Source of the DNA: Spirochaetota bacterium
Lineage (GTDB): Bacteria > Spirochaetota > UBA4802 > UBA5550
Length of the DNA: 40,199 bases
Direction of reading: 5' to 3'
NCBI GenBank assembly: GCA_022709405.1
Contig: JAKLIV010000012.1
Span: 1 to 40,199 of the forward strand
Position numbers and translations under genes: made by a program. The notes below the pieces were generated by a model, which was given only the letters and a program-made list of their open reading frames with translations, made no database searches and was not told the origin of the DNA. Shown in pieces: positions 1 to 9,244 of this stretch (position 1 is its first letter; each line of letters begins with the position of its first letter).

Positions 1-175
1 TGATGTCTCCCACTTTTTCAAACGACTCGAGGCCCTTGTAAGACGAGGTCAGCACGTCGACCTGCCCCTGCTTCGCCCATTCGAGGGCCAGATCGTACGT
101 CGCGACTCCTCCGCCGCCTCCGAGGGGCGGGAACTCGTAGTTTATGATCAGAATCTTTATGTTCCTGCGCTTCAT
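1..175 (-). CDS. Glycosyltransferase family 4, N-terminal part
   Basis: The reading frame starts at an ATG at 175 on the minus strand and runs off the window edge after 58 codons. The start is preceded by an AAGG about 8 nt upstream. The visible N-terminus has a hydrophobic first strand (ILIINYEFPP) followed by a glycine-rich loop, LGGGGGVATYDLALEW, at residues 18-33. This is the usual opening of GT-B fold glycosyltransferases of families 4/1, where the Gly-rich turn after the first strand touches the donor or acceptor sugar. Such enzymes build cell-surface polysaccharide or glycolipid in the cytoplasm. It lies 108 bp downstream of pbpC in the same direction, so it could be the third gene of that envelope operon. 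Substrate cannot be told from 58 residues. Confidence 0.75.
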   Translation of the reverse strand, partial: MKRRNIKILIINYEFPPLGGGGGVATYDLALEWAKQGQVDVLTSSYKGLESFEKVGDI

Positions 176-224
176 GGTTTTGCCTTCGAATATGTCATAT
201 CATTTGAGGTCTCGTGCATTGCGT

Positions 225-243
225 ATATGAACATTTTTCATAT
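225..243. other. Small inverted repeat between pbpC and the glycosyltransferase
   Basis: ATATGAA (225-231) and TTCATAT (237-243) form a 7-bp AT-rich stem with a 5-nt loop in the 108-bp gap. No T-run follows on the minus strand, so it is not a convincing terminator; it could be a weak operator or chance. Confidence 0.2.
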
Positions 244-283
244 GAACGGCATTATCGTCAAACAGTAAACAAAAATCCCCGTT

Positions 284-2413
284 CTATTTATCAGCGCCCC
301 CGCGCACTTCGAACTGGACCGAATCCACGATGTTTCCTTCCTCATCGCCGAGACAGAGATGGTGCGCGCCAGGCTCCGGGGTCCATCCCGCATCAAGGCC
401 GGTTTCGGCGATGCACCGGCCATCCAGGAGCCAGAGCCCGGCCTGTCCCCGGGGCCCGGATATGAAAAAAACCTTCTGCAAATCAGGGGGGATGTCGGGA
501 TCCATTGCGATGATCGCGTCCATGGGAGGATAAACGATCTTTCGGTTGATCTGGCCGACAGCGCGGTTTTTTTCGACCGGTTCGGTGCCGCGAATGAACC
601 ACTCGCTCGCGGGCCTGCCGGCAGACCCTGGCAGGCAGACTTCACGCCTGACTACGTCCCGCGGCGTATCCGCCCCGGGATCTTTACCTTCGACGGCATT
701 AAGCCAGTCCATGATCTCGGCCCATACCGGAGCCGCGCCCGATATTCCGCTGACATCGTGCATGGATTCGCCGTTGAAATTCCCGACCCACACCCCGACC
801 GTGTACCTGCGAGAATAGCCTACGCACCAGTTGTCCCGCATGTCCTTGCTCGTGCCGGTCTTGACCGCGGTCCAGAAGCGCGTGCTCAGGGGATTCTCGA
901 GGCCGAACGTCGTGCTGCGCGCCTCGCGGTCCGACAGGATGTCTGAAACGAGAAAGGCCGACTCCGGAGAGAAAACTCGGTTCGCGCGGCCGCCTTTTCC
1001 GCCAGGGACGAAATGGGCGTCTGACGCCAGGCCGCCCCGGGCCAGGCAGCGGTAGGCGTTGGTCAGCTCCCACAGGCTCACATCGATCGAACCCAGGGCG
1101 AGCGACGGACCGTAGTAATCCCCGGATTTCCCGATTTTCCTTATCGTTAGGCGCCGCAGCCTCGCGAGAAACGACTCGATGCCGGTCATGAGTATCGTCC
1201 TGACCGCGGGGATATTGAGGGACGAGGCCAGCGCGACACGCGCGGTCACCGGGCCCTTGAAATCATCCTCGTAGTTGTGCGGCCGGTAAATTCCCGAAAA
1301 GACCGGAATGTCGAGAGGCCCGTCGTCGAGGACCGACGCCGGCGTGAGTATCTTCTTCTCGAATGCGAGCGCGTACAGGAACGGCTTGAGCGTGGACCCT
1401 GCCTGCCTTTTCGCCTGAACTCCGTCCACATACCAACCCTGGACCGGGTCCGACGAGTGGACCGCATATGCGAGAACCCGGCCGGTTTTATTGTCGATGA
1501 CCAGCGCCGCTCCGTTGCCGACGTTCCTGGAGGCGAGAATACCGACGTGATGGCGCAGGCGTTCGGCCGCGAAACGCTGCAGCCCGGCGTCGATGCTGCA
1601 GGCGACCTTTTCTTTTCCGGGATTCTTTTTTATCAGCAGCCGGGCGGCATGGGGTGCAAGATCAGCGCCCGGTTTTATGGTGAACGGGCCGGACGATATC
1701 CGCGAGGCGATCCTCCTGATCTCAGCGTCCCGCACCAGCCATTGCAGGCCCTTTCCCAGGACCGCGGCCCTGGCGCACAGCCTGGCGCCGCCCGCATTGG
1801 GGGTCCGTATCAACGACGCGAGAACCACAGACTCGGCCCGGCCCAGCCCGTGCGGGGCTTTGCCGAAGAGTCCCCGCGAGGCGGCGGCAATTCCCTGGAT
1901 CTCGCCCCGATAGGAGACCAGGTTCAGGTACGCCTCGAGAATTTCGTTCTTCGTCCAGGATTTTTCGATCTCCCGCGCCTCCATCATCTGCTGGGCCTTC
2001 TGAAATACGGTTCGTCTCCCTTTTTCGGGCCTGAGTTCGGGATTCAGAAACGAGGCGAGCTGCATGGTGACGGTGCTCGCTCCGCGAAGGTTTTCACCGC
2101 CCAGGCGGCCGGCAATCGCGGCGACGACCGCACGGTAGTCCACGCCGCTGTGCTCGAAAAACCGCCGGTCCTCGGCGAAAACCACGGCCTGCACCAGCGC
2201 GGGAGAAATGCCGTCAAGCGGCGTCCAATCGAGCCTTCGCGCACGGTCGTTCGTACGGATTTCATACAGAGGCTCGCCCCTGCGGTCGACAAGCGACGTG
2301 TCTGATTTGCCGTATGATTTACATATTTCCGTATACGACGGGACCGCCTGCGCCCAAACGGAGCACGCCAGAAACGCCGCAACGACCGAGGTTATAATCA
2401 ACGCCCGTTTCAT
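284..2413 (-). CDS. pbpC: Penicillin-binding protein 1C, bifunctional transglycosylase/transpeptidase
   Basis: 709 residues, slightly shorter than E. coli PBP1C. A signal-anchor lies at residues 4-22. The glycosyltransferase 51 domain shows EDRRFFEHSGVD (81-92, catalytic Glu81) and RGASTVTMQLA (110-120), which polymerise lipid II in the periplasm. The transpeptidase domain shows the serine motif STLK (340-343), SLN (398-400) and KTGTS (518-522), all intact. The last ~90 residues match the C-terminal beta domain typical of PBP1C. The gene starts 9 bp after the stop of the alpha-2-macroglobulin gene, with GAGG just before the ATG. This pbpC/alpha-2-macroglobulin pairing is known from many Gram-negative bacteria and suggests peptidoglycan repair coupled to protease trapping in the periplasm. 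Function is confident from motifs; the 1C assignment rests on the neighbour and the C-terminal domain. Confidence 0.93.
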   Translation of the reverse strand: MKRALIITSVVAAFLACSVWAQAVPSYTEICKSYGKSDTSLVDRRGEPLYEIRTNDRARRLDWTPLDGISPALVQAVVFAEDRRFFEHSGVDYRAVVAAIAGRLGGENLRGASTVTMQLASFLNPELRPEKGRRTVFQKAQQMMEAREIEKSWTKNEILEAYLNLVSYRGEIQGIAAASRGLFGKAPHGLGRAESVVLASLIRTPNAGGARLCARAAVLGKGLQWLVRDAEIRRIASRISSGPFTIKPGADLAPHAARLLIKKNPGKEKVACSIDAGLQRFAAERLRHHVGILASRNVGNGAALVIDNKTGRVLAYAVHSSDPVQGWYVDGVQAKRQAGSTLKPFLYALAFEKKILTPASVLDDGPLDIPVFSGIYRPHNYEDDFKGPVTARVALASSLNIPAVRTILMTGIESFLARLRRLTIRKIGKSGDYYGPSLALGSIDVSLWELTNAYRCLARGGLASDAHFVPGGKGGRANRVFSPESAFLVSDILSDREARSTTFGLENPLSTRFWTAVKTGTSKDMRDNWCVGYSRRYTVGVWVGNFNGESMHDVSGISGAAPVWAEIMDWLNAVEGKDPGADTPRDVVRREVCLPGSAGRPASEWFIRGTEPVEKNRAVGQINRKIVYPPMDAIIAMDPDIPPDLQKVFFISGPRGQAGLWLLDGRCIAETGLDAGWTPEPGAHHLCLGDEEGNIVDSVQFEVRGGADK

Positions 2414-2422
2414 ATCCTCAAA

Positions 2423-5400
2423 TCACTGCCCGAATTCGACCGCCTGGTTCGGCAGCTCTCCGAACATCTCCGGAGAATACAGCGCCTCGACCCGGGTCGC
2501 GGGCAGGTTGAACCTGCCGTCCTGGTTGATGCGTATGGAGTACTCGACCGTGAATTTCCCCTTCGGAACGTATTCATAGTACGCCCTGAAGGCCTCGAAG
2601 CTGCGCTCCTGGAATACGGGATATATCCATCCCCGGGATTGTTCGCCTGCGGCGAGAAGCTGCGAGTCCCTCGCCAGGCCGCTCCCGAGCACCGTGACCC
2701 CCGCGGGCACCGGGTCGTTCACCACGATCCATGTCTGGTCCGCCTGCGCCTCGATCTCCAGGCGCACCCGGTACACGTCCCCGGCGCTCCATTTCCCCGA
2801 GTTCTTCTGCTCGACCGGAGTAATGGTTTTCTTGATCCTGTATCCGCTGCTCAAAGGTTCTTTAAGCGGTATGGCCGCACGGCTCGATATGGTAGCCCAG
2901 GGCTTTCCCTTGCCTCGGTGCGATATGACAAGCTCGCCCTTCTTCGCCGGCCAGGCCATCTGCATATCCGTTCCGCCGGGCGACGCGGTCCATGACGCGG
3001 TCTTTGATTCTCCGGCCAGGGCCACGGAAGTGTCACCCGACATCGGCACGGACTCGAACCTGCCCGAGAATTTTTCCAGTGCGAGCACGCCCCAGGCGTT
3101 GGCGACCGTGAGGTCCCAGCGTCCCTGACGCTGCCGCTGCAATGCCCCGATGAGGATTCTGGGGATGTCCTCTTTCCATTTATCCGCCCTGAGCAGCGAG
3201 AGCAAAAGCCGCACGCAGTTGACGTCGTTTGAAACCATGAGCCACCACAGCCCGTCCGAACCCTCGGTCGAAAAGTTCATCCGCGTGCCCTGAAAGTTCA
3301 GGCGCGAGCGCAGAATCTGCTCGGCCTCCTTCATTCTCCTGTCTCTGTCCGGAATGTCGCCCATGTTATGCACGATATTGAACCAGTCGATGACCGCAGA
3401 TGTGGGCCACAGGTTCGGGTCTACGGTGATCGAATCCAGAAGCTTGGCCTGTGCAGCACCGTATCTCGACAACGCCTCGATGGCCGTGAGTTTCCTCAAG
3501 GTCAGGTCTGCGGTCTGCAGCGGCGTGTACCGGGTGATACCGCCCTCGACGAATTTCGTGAGGGCCCCGATCATTTCGTTTTTCCTGTCCTCAGGGACGA
3601 CCCATCCGGCCTCGTGCCCGAGTGCGAGCAGATACGAGGTGAGCACCGGAGAGCCGTAATCGCAGGTCGGAAAATATTTCACCAGGCCGTCCGAATCCAT
3701 GCACGGGGAGAGGTCCGACATCGCCTTGTCCCACAGGGATTTGTCACGCAGCGAAACCGCAATGGAGACTCGCTGCTCCATGCACGTGTACGGATAGCTT
3801 CCCATATATTCGGCGATGCCGGTCTGCCCCTGGGAGATGCGCGGTTTCAGGCCGACCTTTACCCCGCCCCGTCCCGGCACGGCGTCGCCCGGCATCTCCA
3901 CCGAAGCGCGGTAATCGCGTTCGACCTGAGCTATGGTCGCCTGGAAGGTGCGCACCGGCACTGCCGCCGTCACTTTCTGGCTTGTCCTGATCGAGTCCTT
4001 TTTCCCGCTCTGCCTGTCGGCAGCGTCGACCTGCCAGCTTATCTTTTCTATCCCGTACGGGACGACGATGTCCCAGCCGATTTCTCTGGCCTCGCCCGGC
4101 TGCAGCGCGGCCGATACCGGGCTCAATGCGGCGGGGATTCCCTCGGCCTTCACCGACGCCTCCACGTCCATGGCGCGGTCGGTCGTGTTTCGCAGCGTGA
4201 ACCCGGCGCGGAACCGGTCTCCCTCGCGCACGAGCGGCGGCAGGCCCGCGAGCACCATGAGGTCCTGGGTTGACTGTATCGAAGCCCTGCCCGTGCCGAA
4301 GAGCCCGGCGCCGCCGCTTGCCACTGCCACGATCCTGAATGACGTGATCGAATCGTTCAGCGGGATAACCACCTGCGCCTCGCCGTTCCTGTCGAGAACG
4401 ACCTTGCCCTTCCACAGCAGAAGGGTGTCAAACAGCTCGCGCGTGGTCTGGCGCCCGCCGCCGCCGCCCTGCGGTAGCGCCTTCAATCCGAAATGGCGCC
4501 TGCCGACCACCTGCATCTGCGCGGTCGACGTGTTGACCTCGTAGGGCCGCTGGTCCATCATCCCTGAAAGAAGGTCCCAGCTTTTGTTCGGCATGAGCTC
4601 GAGCAGTCCCTCGTCCACCGCGGCCATCGCGATCTCGGTGTTCTGCGGGGGGATTCCTCCGTCCGCGGTCCTCACCTTAATCCTGACATTCGCCCTGTCG
4701 CGCACCGTGTATACCCTGCGGTCCGGCTCCACGCCGACCTTCAGCTCGTGCGCCCTCCATCCGACCCTGATTTCGGATATGCCGAGCTTGTACGCGGGCC
4801 TTCCCATGTCGACCAGGGCAGTGGGCTGCACGCCCGAGACCCGGCCCCGCACCACGAGAGCCGACACGAAGCAGTTGGGGGCGTATGTCCCCCTGACCGG
4901 GACCTTGATCACCGGCTCCTTGCCCGAGAGCTTGCTGATCCATGATTCCATCACCCCTTCCCTTTCAACGGTCACGAGCGCGGTCGCGCTCCTGAAGGGC
5001 ATCCTCACCTGGAACACGGCGGTCTCGCCGGGCTCGTATCTTCTCTTTTCGGGCAGCAGGTCGATCCTGTCGTTGTCCGACACTTCGAACCACCAGTCGC
5101 CGCCTCCCGCGACCCACACCTCGGTGTTGGTGACGGTCCTGTTGCCGTTCCGGTCCTCGCTTTCGGCCTGCAGTATGATGTTCCCGGATTCGGGCGAGCT
5201 CGCCTCGCAGATGAACATACCCCTGGCGTCGGTGTTCCCGCCGGCCAGGTCGGCGATTTTCCTGATCTCGGTGGTATATTCATAGGCATAGAACCCGCCG
5301 ACAAGCCGCTTGCGGTGCGCGTAGCTCTTCCTCACCAGGAGCTTCACCCGCACCGGCGCGTTCCCGACCGGCCTGCCGTCCAGGTCGAGCACCGCAGCGT

Positions 5401-8068
5401 GAAACCTGAACTTGTCCTTCGAAAGAGCCCAGGAGTCTGGCTTTATGCCGATCATCCGTTCCGACGGCCACAGGGGCACTTTCGCCGATACGGTCTGGAG
5501 CTCGCCGTTGGGATCCCTGAACTCGATTTCGGTCAGCGCCTCGCGGGGATTTTCTGACCTGGGGATATCCGGAACCTGGACCCTGGCCCCGCCGGTTTTG
5601 TCGAGGCGCAGGTCTACGGACGATATTCTGCCACGCCTCCCGCTCTCCGTGGAATCCCCGTCATCATCCTCATCGTCGATGTCCTGGCCGCCGCGGGTGA
5701 TTCCCTCACGCACCGCTCCCTTGCAGAACGCAAAATCCTCATAACCCTCGAAGGAAGGCACCTCCTTATCCCTAATCTCGCTGCGAAGCCTGACGGGCAG
5801 CTCTCCCGCCCCGCCGCCCGAAAGATACCTGATGCTGATATCGAGCGGAAATCCTGCCGCGTTGACCAGCGGCCCTGACGGCGGCTTGATCGTTCCCCTG
5901 AGAAGTGGTACGCGGAATTCTTCGACCCTGAAATCGCCCCCGAAAATCGCGTCGTCGTAGTCCCGCTCCTTGCCGGACGATCCTCTTACGAAATTCAGGA
6001 GGTACAGGCCGAGCTTCGCGTCCTTCGGGATCGCGAAAAAGGTGTGCGCCGAACCGCCCGCGTCCCATTTCAGCGGCGCATGCCATTTCTCCTCGCTTCC
6101 CGCGTGCACGATCTCGAGCGTGTCCGGGAGCTTGTTCGCCGGCGGGATCGTGAAGCCTCCCATGGTGTGGTTGCGGATGAAGTGTTTCATGTGCACGGTT
6201 TCTCCGGCTCGCAGGAGCGTGCGGTCTAACACTGTGCGCGCGACCGTCGGGTCGCTGTAATAATCCACGGGCAGCTGGAACCTCCACGGCTCGATGCCGT
6301 CGTTCCAGCTCGAGTACACGAAGGTCATGTCCTTGCCGAGTTTCGCGGTGATGAACAGCCCGCTGCCGATGGAGCTGTACCCGCACGAGGGCAGGTTGTC
6401 CGAACCCGGTATCGGCCCCTGGATCCTCGCGATCCCACGCGCGTCGGTTTTTCCCTGCCACAGGATCTTCTCGTTGCAGTCCTTAATTGCGACCTCTGCG
6501 CCTGCCACCGGGTCGCCCGTGTCGAGCGTGGTGACCCAGACAAGCGAGGACTCGCGTCCCCACTTGAAGTGCGCCGAAAGGTTGGTCACGAGCGCAGCTG
6601 CGTGCACGTACATCGGCTCGTTCTTCCCGAGGAGCGAGGCGCCGAGAATGCCGCTTTCGATCTCGACGATGTACAGGCCGGGCTCTTTCAGCGGAATCCC
6701 AACGACCTCGAAGGCCTGCGCGCCCTGTTTTTTCGGTATACTGAAACCGCTCGCACCGGTGGTCATGGTCAGGATCGACTCCTCCCTGTCGGCATTGCCC
6801 ACTTTTCTGAGCCATTCCTGGATGTTTTCCTTGCCCGAGGACACGCTGAAGATCTTGCCGACCACGCTCTGGATAATGCCCTTGTCGTTGCCAACCTGGA
6901 GCATGCGCGCCTTCACCTCGGGCTCGATGTTGCGCAGTGTGACGGGAAGCGCGGGGTCGGCGTTGAGTTCGAGTATCCCGAACCTGGCCGCGAACTTCGC
7001 AAGCGGCGGATATTTTTCGGTGCGCAACGCGAGGGGGAATATGTCGGCGTTGACCAGCAGCCTGCCGTCATCGTCCTTGAGGCCGCGGGGGATATCGATC
7101 GTAAAGGCGGATTTCGGCGGGAAGGGTCCGTTGAACACGACGCTGGACACGGTCTTGCGTTCGCGGTCGTCGTCGGTGAGGGCCGGCTTCCAGGTCTTGC
7201 CGTCCTTGCCTTTCAGTACGATCTTGCCGGCCTGCTCCACCGGTATATCGTTCGTGAAATAAAGGCCCATGGGAAGGATCGGTATGCAGTCCGCATCCGC
7301 GTTCTCGCGCTCGCAGCTGAAGTTCACCGAAAACGGCTCCCGTGATTTGAATCGCAGGACCTGGTCCTGGTCAGTGGCGACTCCGGATTTCGATTGAACT
7401 CCTTTGCCCCACACCAGGCTCACCTGCGCCTTTGAGGGGAAATTCTGCCTGCATTGCACGAGCACGATCTGCCGGTCGTTCTCCTTCCAGCGCCCGTACT
7501 GCGAATTCAATATATCGATGCGGTCCTTTCCCTCGATGATCCGCACGCCAGGCCTGTCCTGAATTCCCTCGACCGAAAAATACGCGTTCTTCTTCAACGA
7601 CTCCATATCCGGTTCGGCGTCAAGCGTGAGGATGAACACCTGGTCCTCGGCTATTCCTGAGGAACCCTCGTAGGGCAGTGTCTGTGTCACCACGGGCCCG
7701 CCGGTCGAGAACGAAAACTCGCGCTCTCCCTTTATCTCTTTGCCCGCAAGAGTCTTGAGTCCCGGCCTGAGCCTGAACGTGCACTTCACGCCCGCCGGAA
7801 GGTCGCAATCGAAATCAAATATCCAGTTCCTGCCGTCTGCCCACCTGCCCGTGCCCTTCTCGGCGCAATCGATTTCGAAAGGCTCAGCCTGAGCCCGCGG
7901 GTCGCCGAAGGGCACCATCTGGTCCGTAAACCGGGCGGTCACCTGGCGCACGTTCTTCACCGTACCCTGGGGCGAAAAGAACTCGACACCGGGCCTGTCT
8001 TCGGTGAAAACCTGGGAAACGAAAAACAAAAGTATGATTGCGATCAAGGACCTGTACGCGAGTTTCAT
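2423..8068 (-). CDS. yfhM: Bacterial alpha-2-macroglobulin (YfhM-like), thioester type
   Basis: 1881 residues if started at the ATG at 8068, which has AGGAGG 5 nt upstream; an upstream in-frame start at 8122 lacks such a site. Residues 1-22 form a signal peptide (IAIILLFFVSQVF) with no lipobox, unlike the lipoprotein E. coli homologue, so it may be soluble or held another way. The protein has the long row of beta-sandwich MG domains, a CUB-like part and an alpha/alpha-barrel thioester domain with CMEQ at 1429-1432, the reactive thioester motif that covalently traps attacking proteases. An acidic stretch rich in Asp/Glu near residue 795 looks like an exposed loop and could be protease-sensitive. 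It is the first gene of the operon with pbpC, as expected for the known pair. The role as periplasmic protease inhibitor is family knowledge. Confidence 0.93.
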   Translation of the reverse strand: MKLAYRSLIAIILLFFVSQVFTEDRPGVEFFSPQGTVKNVRQVTARFTDQMVPFGDPRAQAEPFEIDCAEKGTGRWADGRNWIFDFDCDLPAGVKCTFRLRPGLKTLAGKEIKGEREFSFSTGGPVVTQTLPYEGSSGIAEDQVFILTLDAEPDMESLKKNAYFSVEGIQDRPGVRIIEGKDRIDILNSQYGRWKENDRQIVLVQCRQNFPSKAQVSLVWGKGVQSKSGVATDQDQVLRFKSREPFSVNFSCERENADADCIPILPMGLYFTNDIPVEQAGKIVLKGKDGKTWKPALTDDDRERKTVSSVVFNGPFPPKSAFTIDIPRGLKDDDGRLLVNADIFPLALRTEKYPPLAKFAARFGILELNADPALPVTLRNIEPEVKARMLQVGNDKGIIQSVVGKIFSVSSGKENIQEWLRKVGNADREESILTMTTGASGFSIPKKQGAQAFEVVGIPLKEPGLYIVEIESGILGASLLGKNEPMYVHAAALVTNLSAHFKWGRESSLVWVTTLDTGDPVAGAEVAIKDCNEKILWQGKTDARGIARIQGPIPGSDNLPSCGYSSIGSGLFITAKLGKDMTFVYSSWNDGIEPWRFQLPVDYYSDPTVARTVLDRTLLRAGETVHMKHFIRNHTMGGFTIPPANKLPDTLEIVHAGSEEKWHAPLKWDAGGSAHTFFAIPKDAKLGLYLLNFVRGSSGKERDYDDAIFGGDFRVEEFRVPLLRGTIKPPSGPLVNAAGFPLDISIRYLSGGGAGELPVRLRSEIRDKEVPSFEGYEDFAFCKGAVREGITRGGQDIDDEDDDGDSTESGRRGRISSVDLRLDKTGGARVQVPDIPRSENPREALTEIEFRDPNGELQTVSAKVPLWPSERMIGIKPDSWALSKDKFRFHAAVLDLDGRPVGNAPVRVKLLVRKSYAHRKRLVGGFYAYEYTTEIRKIADLAGGNTDARGMFICEASSPESGNIILQAESEDRNGNRTVTNTEVWVAGGGDWWFEVSDNDRIDLLPEKRRYEPGETAVFQVRMPFRSATALVTVEREGVMESWISKLSGKEPVIKVPVRGTYAPNCFVSALVVRGRVSGVQPTALVDMGRPAYKLGISEIRVGWRAHELKVGVEPDRRVYTVRDRANVRIKVRTADGGIPPQNTEIAMAAVDEGLLELMPNKSWDLLSGMMDQRPYEVNTSTAQMQVVGRRHFGLKALPQGGGGGRQTTRELFDTLLLWKGKVVLDRNGEAQVVIPLNDSITSFRIVAVASGGAGLFGTGRASIQSTQDLMVLAGLPPLVREGDRFRAGFTLRNTTDRAMDVEASVKAEGIPAALSPVSAALQPGEAREIGWDIVVPYGIEKISWQVDAADRQSGKKDSIRTSQKVTAAVPVRTFQATIAQVERDYRASVEMPGDAVPGRGGVKVGLKPRISQGQTGIAEYMGSYPYTCMEQRVSIAVSLRDKSLWDKAMSDLSPCMDSDGLVKYFPTCDYGSPVLTSYLLALGHEAGWVVPEDRKNEMIGALTKFVEGGITRYTPLQTADLTLRKLTAIEALSRYGAAQAKLLDSITVDPNLWPTSAVIDWFNIVHNMGDIPDRDRRMKEAEQILRSRLNFQGTRMNFSTEGSDGLWWLMVSNDVNCVRLLLSLLRADKWKEDIPRILIGALQRQRQGRWDLTVANAWGVLALEKFSGRFESVPMSGDTSVALAGESKTASWTASPGGTDMQMAWPAKKGELVISHRGKGKPWATISSRAAIPLKEPLSSGYRIKKTITPVEQKNSGKWSAGDVYRVRLEIEAQADQTWIVVNDPVPAGVTVLGSGLARDSQLLAAGEQSRGWIYPVFQERSFEAFRAYYEYVPKGKFTVEYSIRINQDGRFNLPATRVEALYSPEMFGELPNQAVEFGQ

Positions 8069-8166
8069 GTGCGCCTCCTGAGGGATAGTGATCCGGAGCC
8101 CGCCCATTATGGCCCGGCACACATCCCCGTATCAAACACTTTTTTAATGGCGGGCAGGTTAATGTT

Positions 8167-8187
8167 CCCCCTGTCCCCCACAGGGGG
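8167..8187. repeat. GC-rich perfect hairpin upstream of the alpha-2-macroglobulin operon
   Basis: CCCCCTGT (8167-8174) pairs with ACAGGGGG (8180-8187) around a loop of five C. It lies 99 bp upstream of the 8068 start. No T-run follows on either strand. Its look, like the hairpin at 12105-12126, resembles short dispersed extragenic palindromes; whether it is repeated in the genome cannot be seen here. Confidence 0.45.
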
Positions 8188-8248
8188 CATGAGTCCGGAT
8201 TTTTATCACATTGAATATTCAACATCAAATCATCAAACCTATTTATGA

Positions 8249-8320
8249 AGGGCCATCAGCATTGAAACAGCGGAAAAACTTGCGAAAATATTTAAAAAAC
8301 CCGTCAGCAGATTTTTATAG
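8249..8320 (+). pseudogene. Possible C-terminal scrap of an XRE-type helix-turn-helix regulator
   Basis: Directly after an in-frame TGA (8246-8248) a 23-codon open stretch encodes ISIETAEKLAKIFKKPVSRF and ends at TAG. The pattern SIETAEKLAKIF matches the last helices of XRE/HTH_3 domains, where a regulator usually continues upstream with the recognition helix. Here the upstream part is missing and no start codon is available. I read it as the remnant of a regulator or antitoxin gene left by a deletion. The stretch is short, so chance resemblance is possible. Confidence 0.35.
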
Positions 8321-8480
8321 GGGCCTGGCTGACCTCCGTCTTAGTTCCGATTAGTCAGGACACCCGCCCCGGCTGACCAGGATACCTGACTTGATTACAA
8401 AAATTTTCTTGAAGGGGAGTGCGGGTGGATATGTTCATCTGTATACTTTAACATATCATACGATAGTACCATGAACAGTT

Positions 8481-8735
8481 TCATACATTCAATTGAAATA
8501 CATACCTGAACAGTATTATCAATACTATTATGCCAATCAAAAATGTAGCAGCACATATTCCTAACCATTTAAAGGCTTTAGATTCAGCATGCTGACAATT
8601 TTTAGTTTCTTTAATTTTTAGAGATGTATACCCTCTTTCTTGAAGATAGTTTAAGACTTTACTAACACCTATCACCCATGGAAAAATAATAAACAATATT
8701 ATTATTGCGATAGTAATATTATATGGATTCAACAT
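8481..8735 (-). CDS. Small two-TM membrane protein of unknown function
   Basis: 84 residues. Two hydrophobic segments are clear: residues 7-27 (ITIAIIILFIIFPWVIGVSK region) and about 58-80 (ICAATFLIGIIVLIILF region), separated by a short charged loop. The start at 8735 has only a weak AGAAAGA upstream. Base composition is markedly more AT-rich than the flanking operons, which suggests foreign origin or relaxed selection. The frame has no recognisable family motif. It sits in the scar between two gene fragments, so it may be a cargo gene of a lost element. The hydrophobic pattern and absence of shadows from a real gene make it a plausible CDS, not a proven one. Confidence 0.45.
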   Translation of the reverse strand: MLNPYNITIAIIILFIIFPWVIGVSKVLNYLQERGYTSLKIKETKNCQHAESKAFKWLGICAATFLIGIIVLIILFRYVFQLNV

Positions 8736-8750
8736 AATTATCTTTCTTAA

Positions 8751-9008
8751 TTAGTTTCCAGGAACCTATCACCCGGTGCGCAGTGCGTCAAACACTTATT
8801 CGAATCTGGTAATTCCGTTTATGCAGATCTCACATTCGGGCGCGATAAACATAAGCTTTACGAAATCGTAAACCCCACTGCCCCTCATGGGCTGGGTTCT
8901 TTTCTCAGAGAAAATATCGGCCCAATCTCTACTGCAACCAAAAATGCGGCCAGGACGGCCGCGTTGGGCGAGGCCATCAGGATGATGATCCGAGCCCTGC
9001 ACTATTGA
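8751..9008 (+). pseudogene. Start-less C-terminal gene fragment, family unknown
   Basis: An open stretch of 85 codons runs from just after a TAA (8748-8750) to a TGA at 9006-9008. It has no ATG, GTG or TTG near its beginning; the first in-frame ATG is only nine codons before the stop. The encoded text looks protein-like (for example VYADLTFGRDKHKLYEIVN, then a helix ISTATKNAARTAALGEAIRM). I do not recognise the family. The likely reading is the 3' end of a gene whose 5' part was deleted. A long protein with a variable C-terminal domain, such as a polymorphic toxin, is one possibility but nothing shows it directly. Confidence 0.35.
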
Positions 9009-9144
9009 TCAATGGTCAGTGACATGACGGAAGATTGCGGAAGCAGTATATTTTAATTTACCTTATGATTTCCTTGATACTGAAGTGAAGGCTCCCCGCC
9101 GTATGAGGGGCAGCCTCCGCGGCACCTGAGCGGCGGCTTTTTGC

Positions 9145-9172
9145 GCCTCTTTTTCGCCGGTGAAAAAGAGGC
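9145..9172. other. Perfect 11-bp hairpin upstream of uvrB
   Basis: GCCTCTTTTTC (9145-9155) pairs with GAAAAAGAGGC (9162-9172) around a 6-nt loop, 73 bp before the uvrB start. A second GC-rich imperfect stem (GCCTCCGCGGC...GCGGCGGC) lies just upstream at about 9111-9137. There is no T-run after the stem on the plus strand. It may be an extragenic palindrome or leader structure; no LexA-like box was seen nearby. Confidence 0.4.
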
Positions 9173-9244
9173 AAATCCTATTTGAAATTTTCTCGTTGAA
9201 TTCCCGCGGCCGCGCCGGTATTGTTGCACCAGGTGATAAATTCC

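Noticed and set aside
1277..2305. 342-codon plus-strand frame
   Set aside because: Antisense shadow of pbpC, whose motifs are intact on the other strand.
3368..4273. 301-codon plus-strand frame
   Set aside because: Antisense to the alpha-2-macroglobulin gene; no protein-like motif.
8069..8122. Upstream start at 8122 for the alpha-2-macroglobulin
   Set aside because: The ATG at 8068 has a strong AGGAGG and opens directly on a signal peptide.
8796..9002. 68-codon minus-strand frame in the scar
   Set aside because: Low-quality composition; the plus-strand fragment 8751-9008 reads more like protein over the same bases.
9180..9244. LexA-type SOS box before uvrB
   Set aside because: No inverted motif of a known LexA form was found in the leader.
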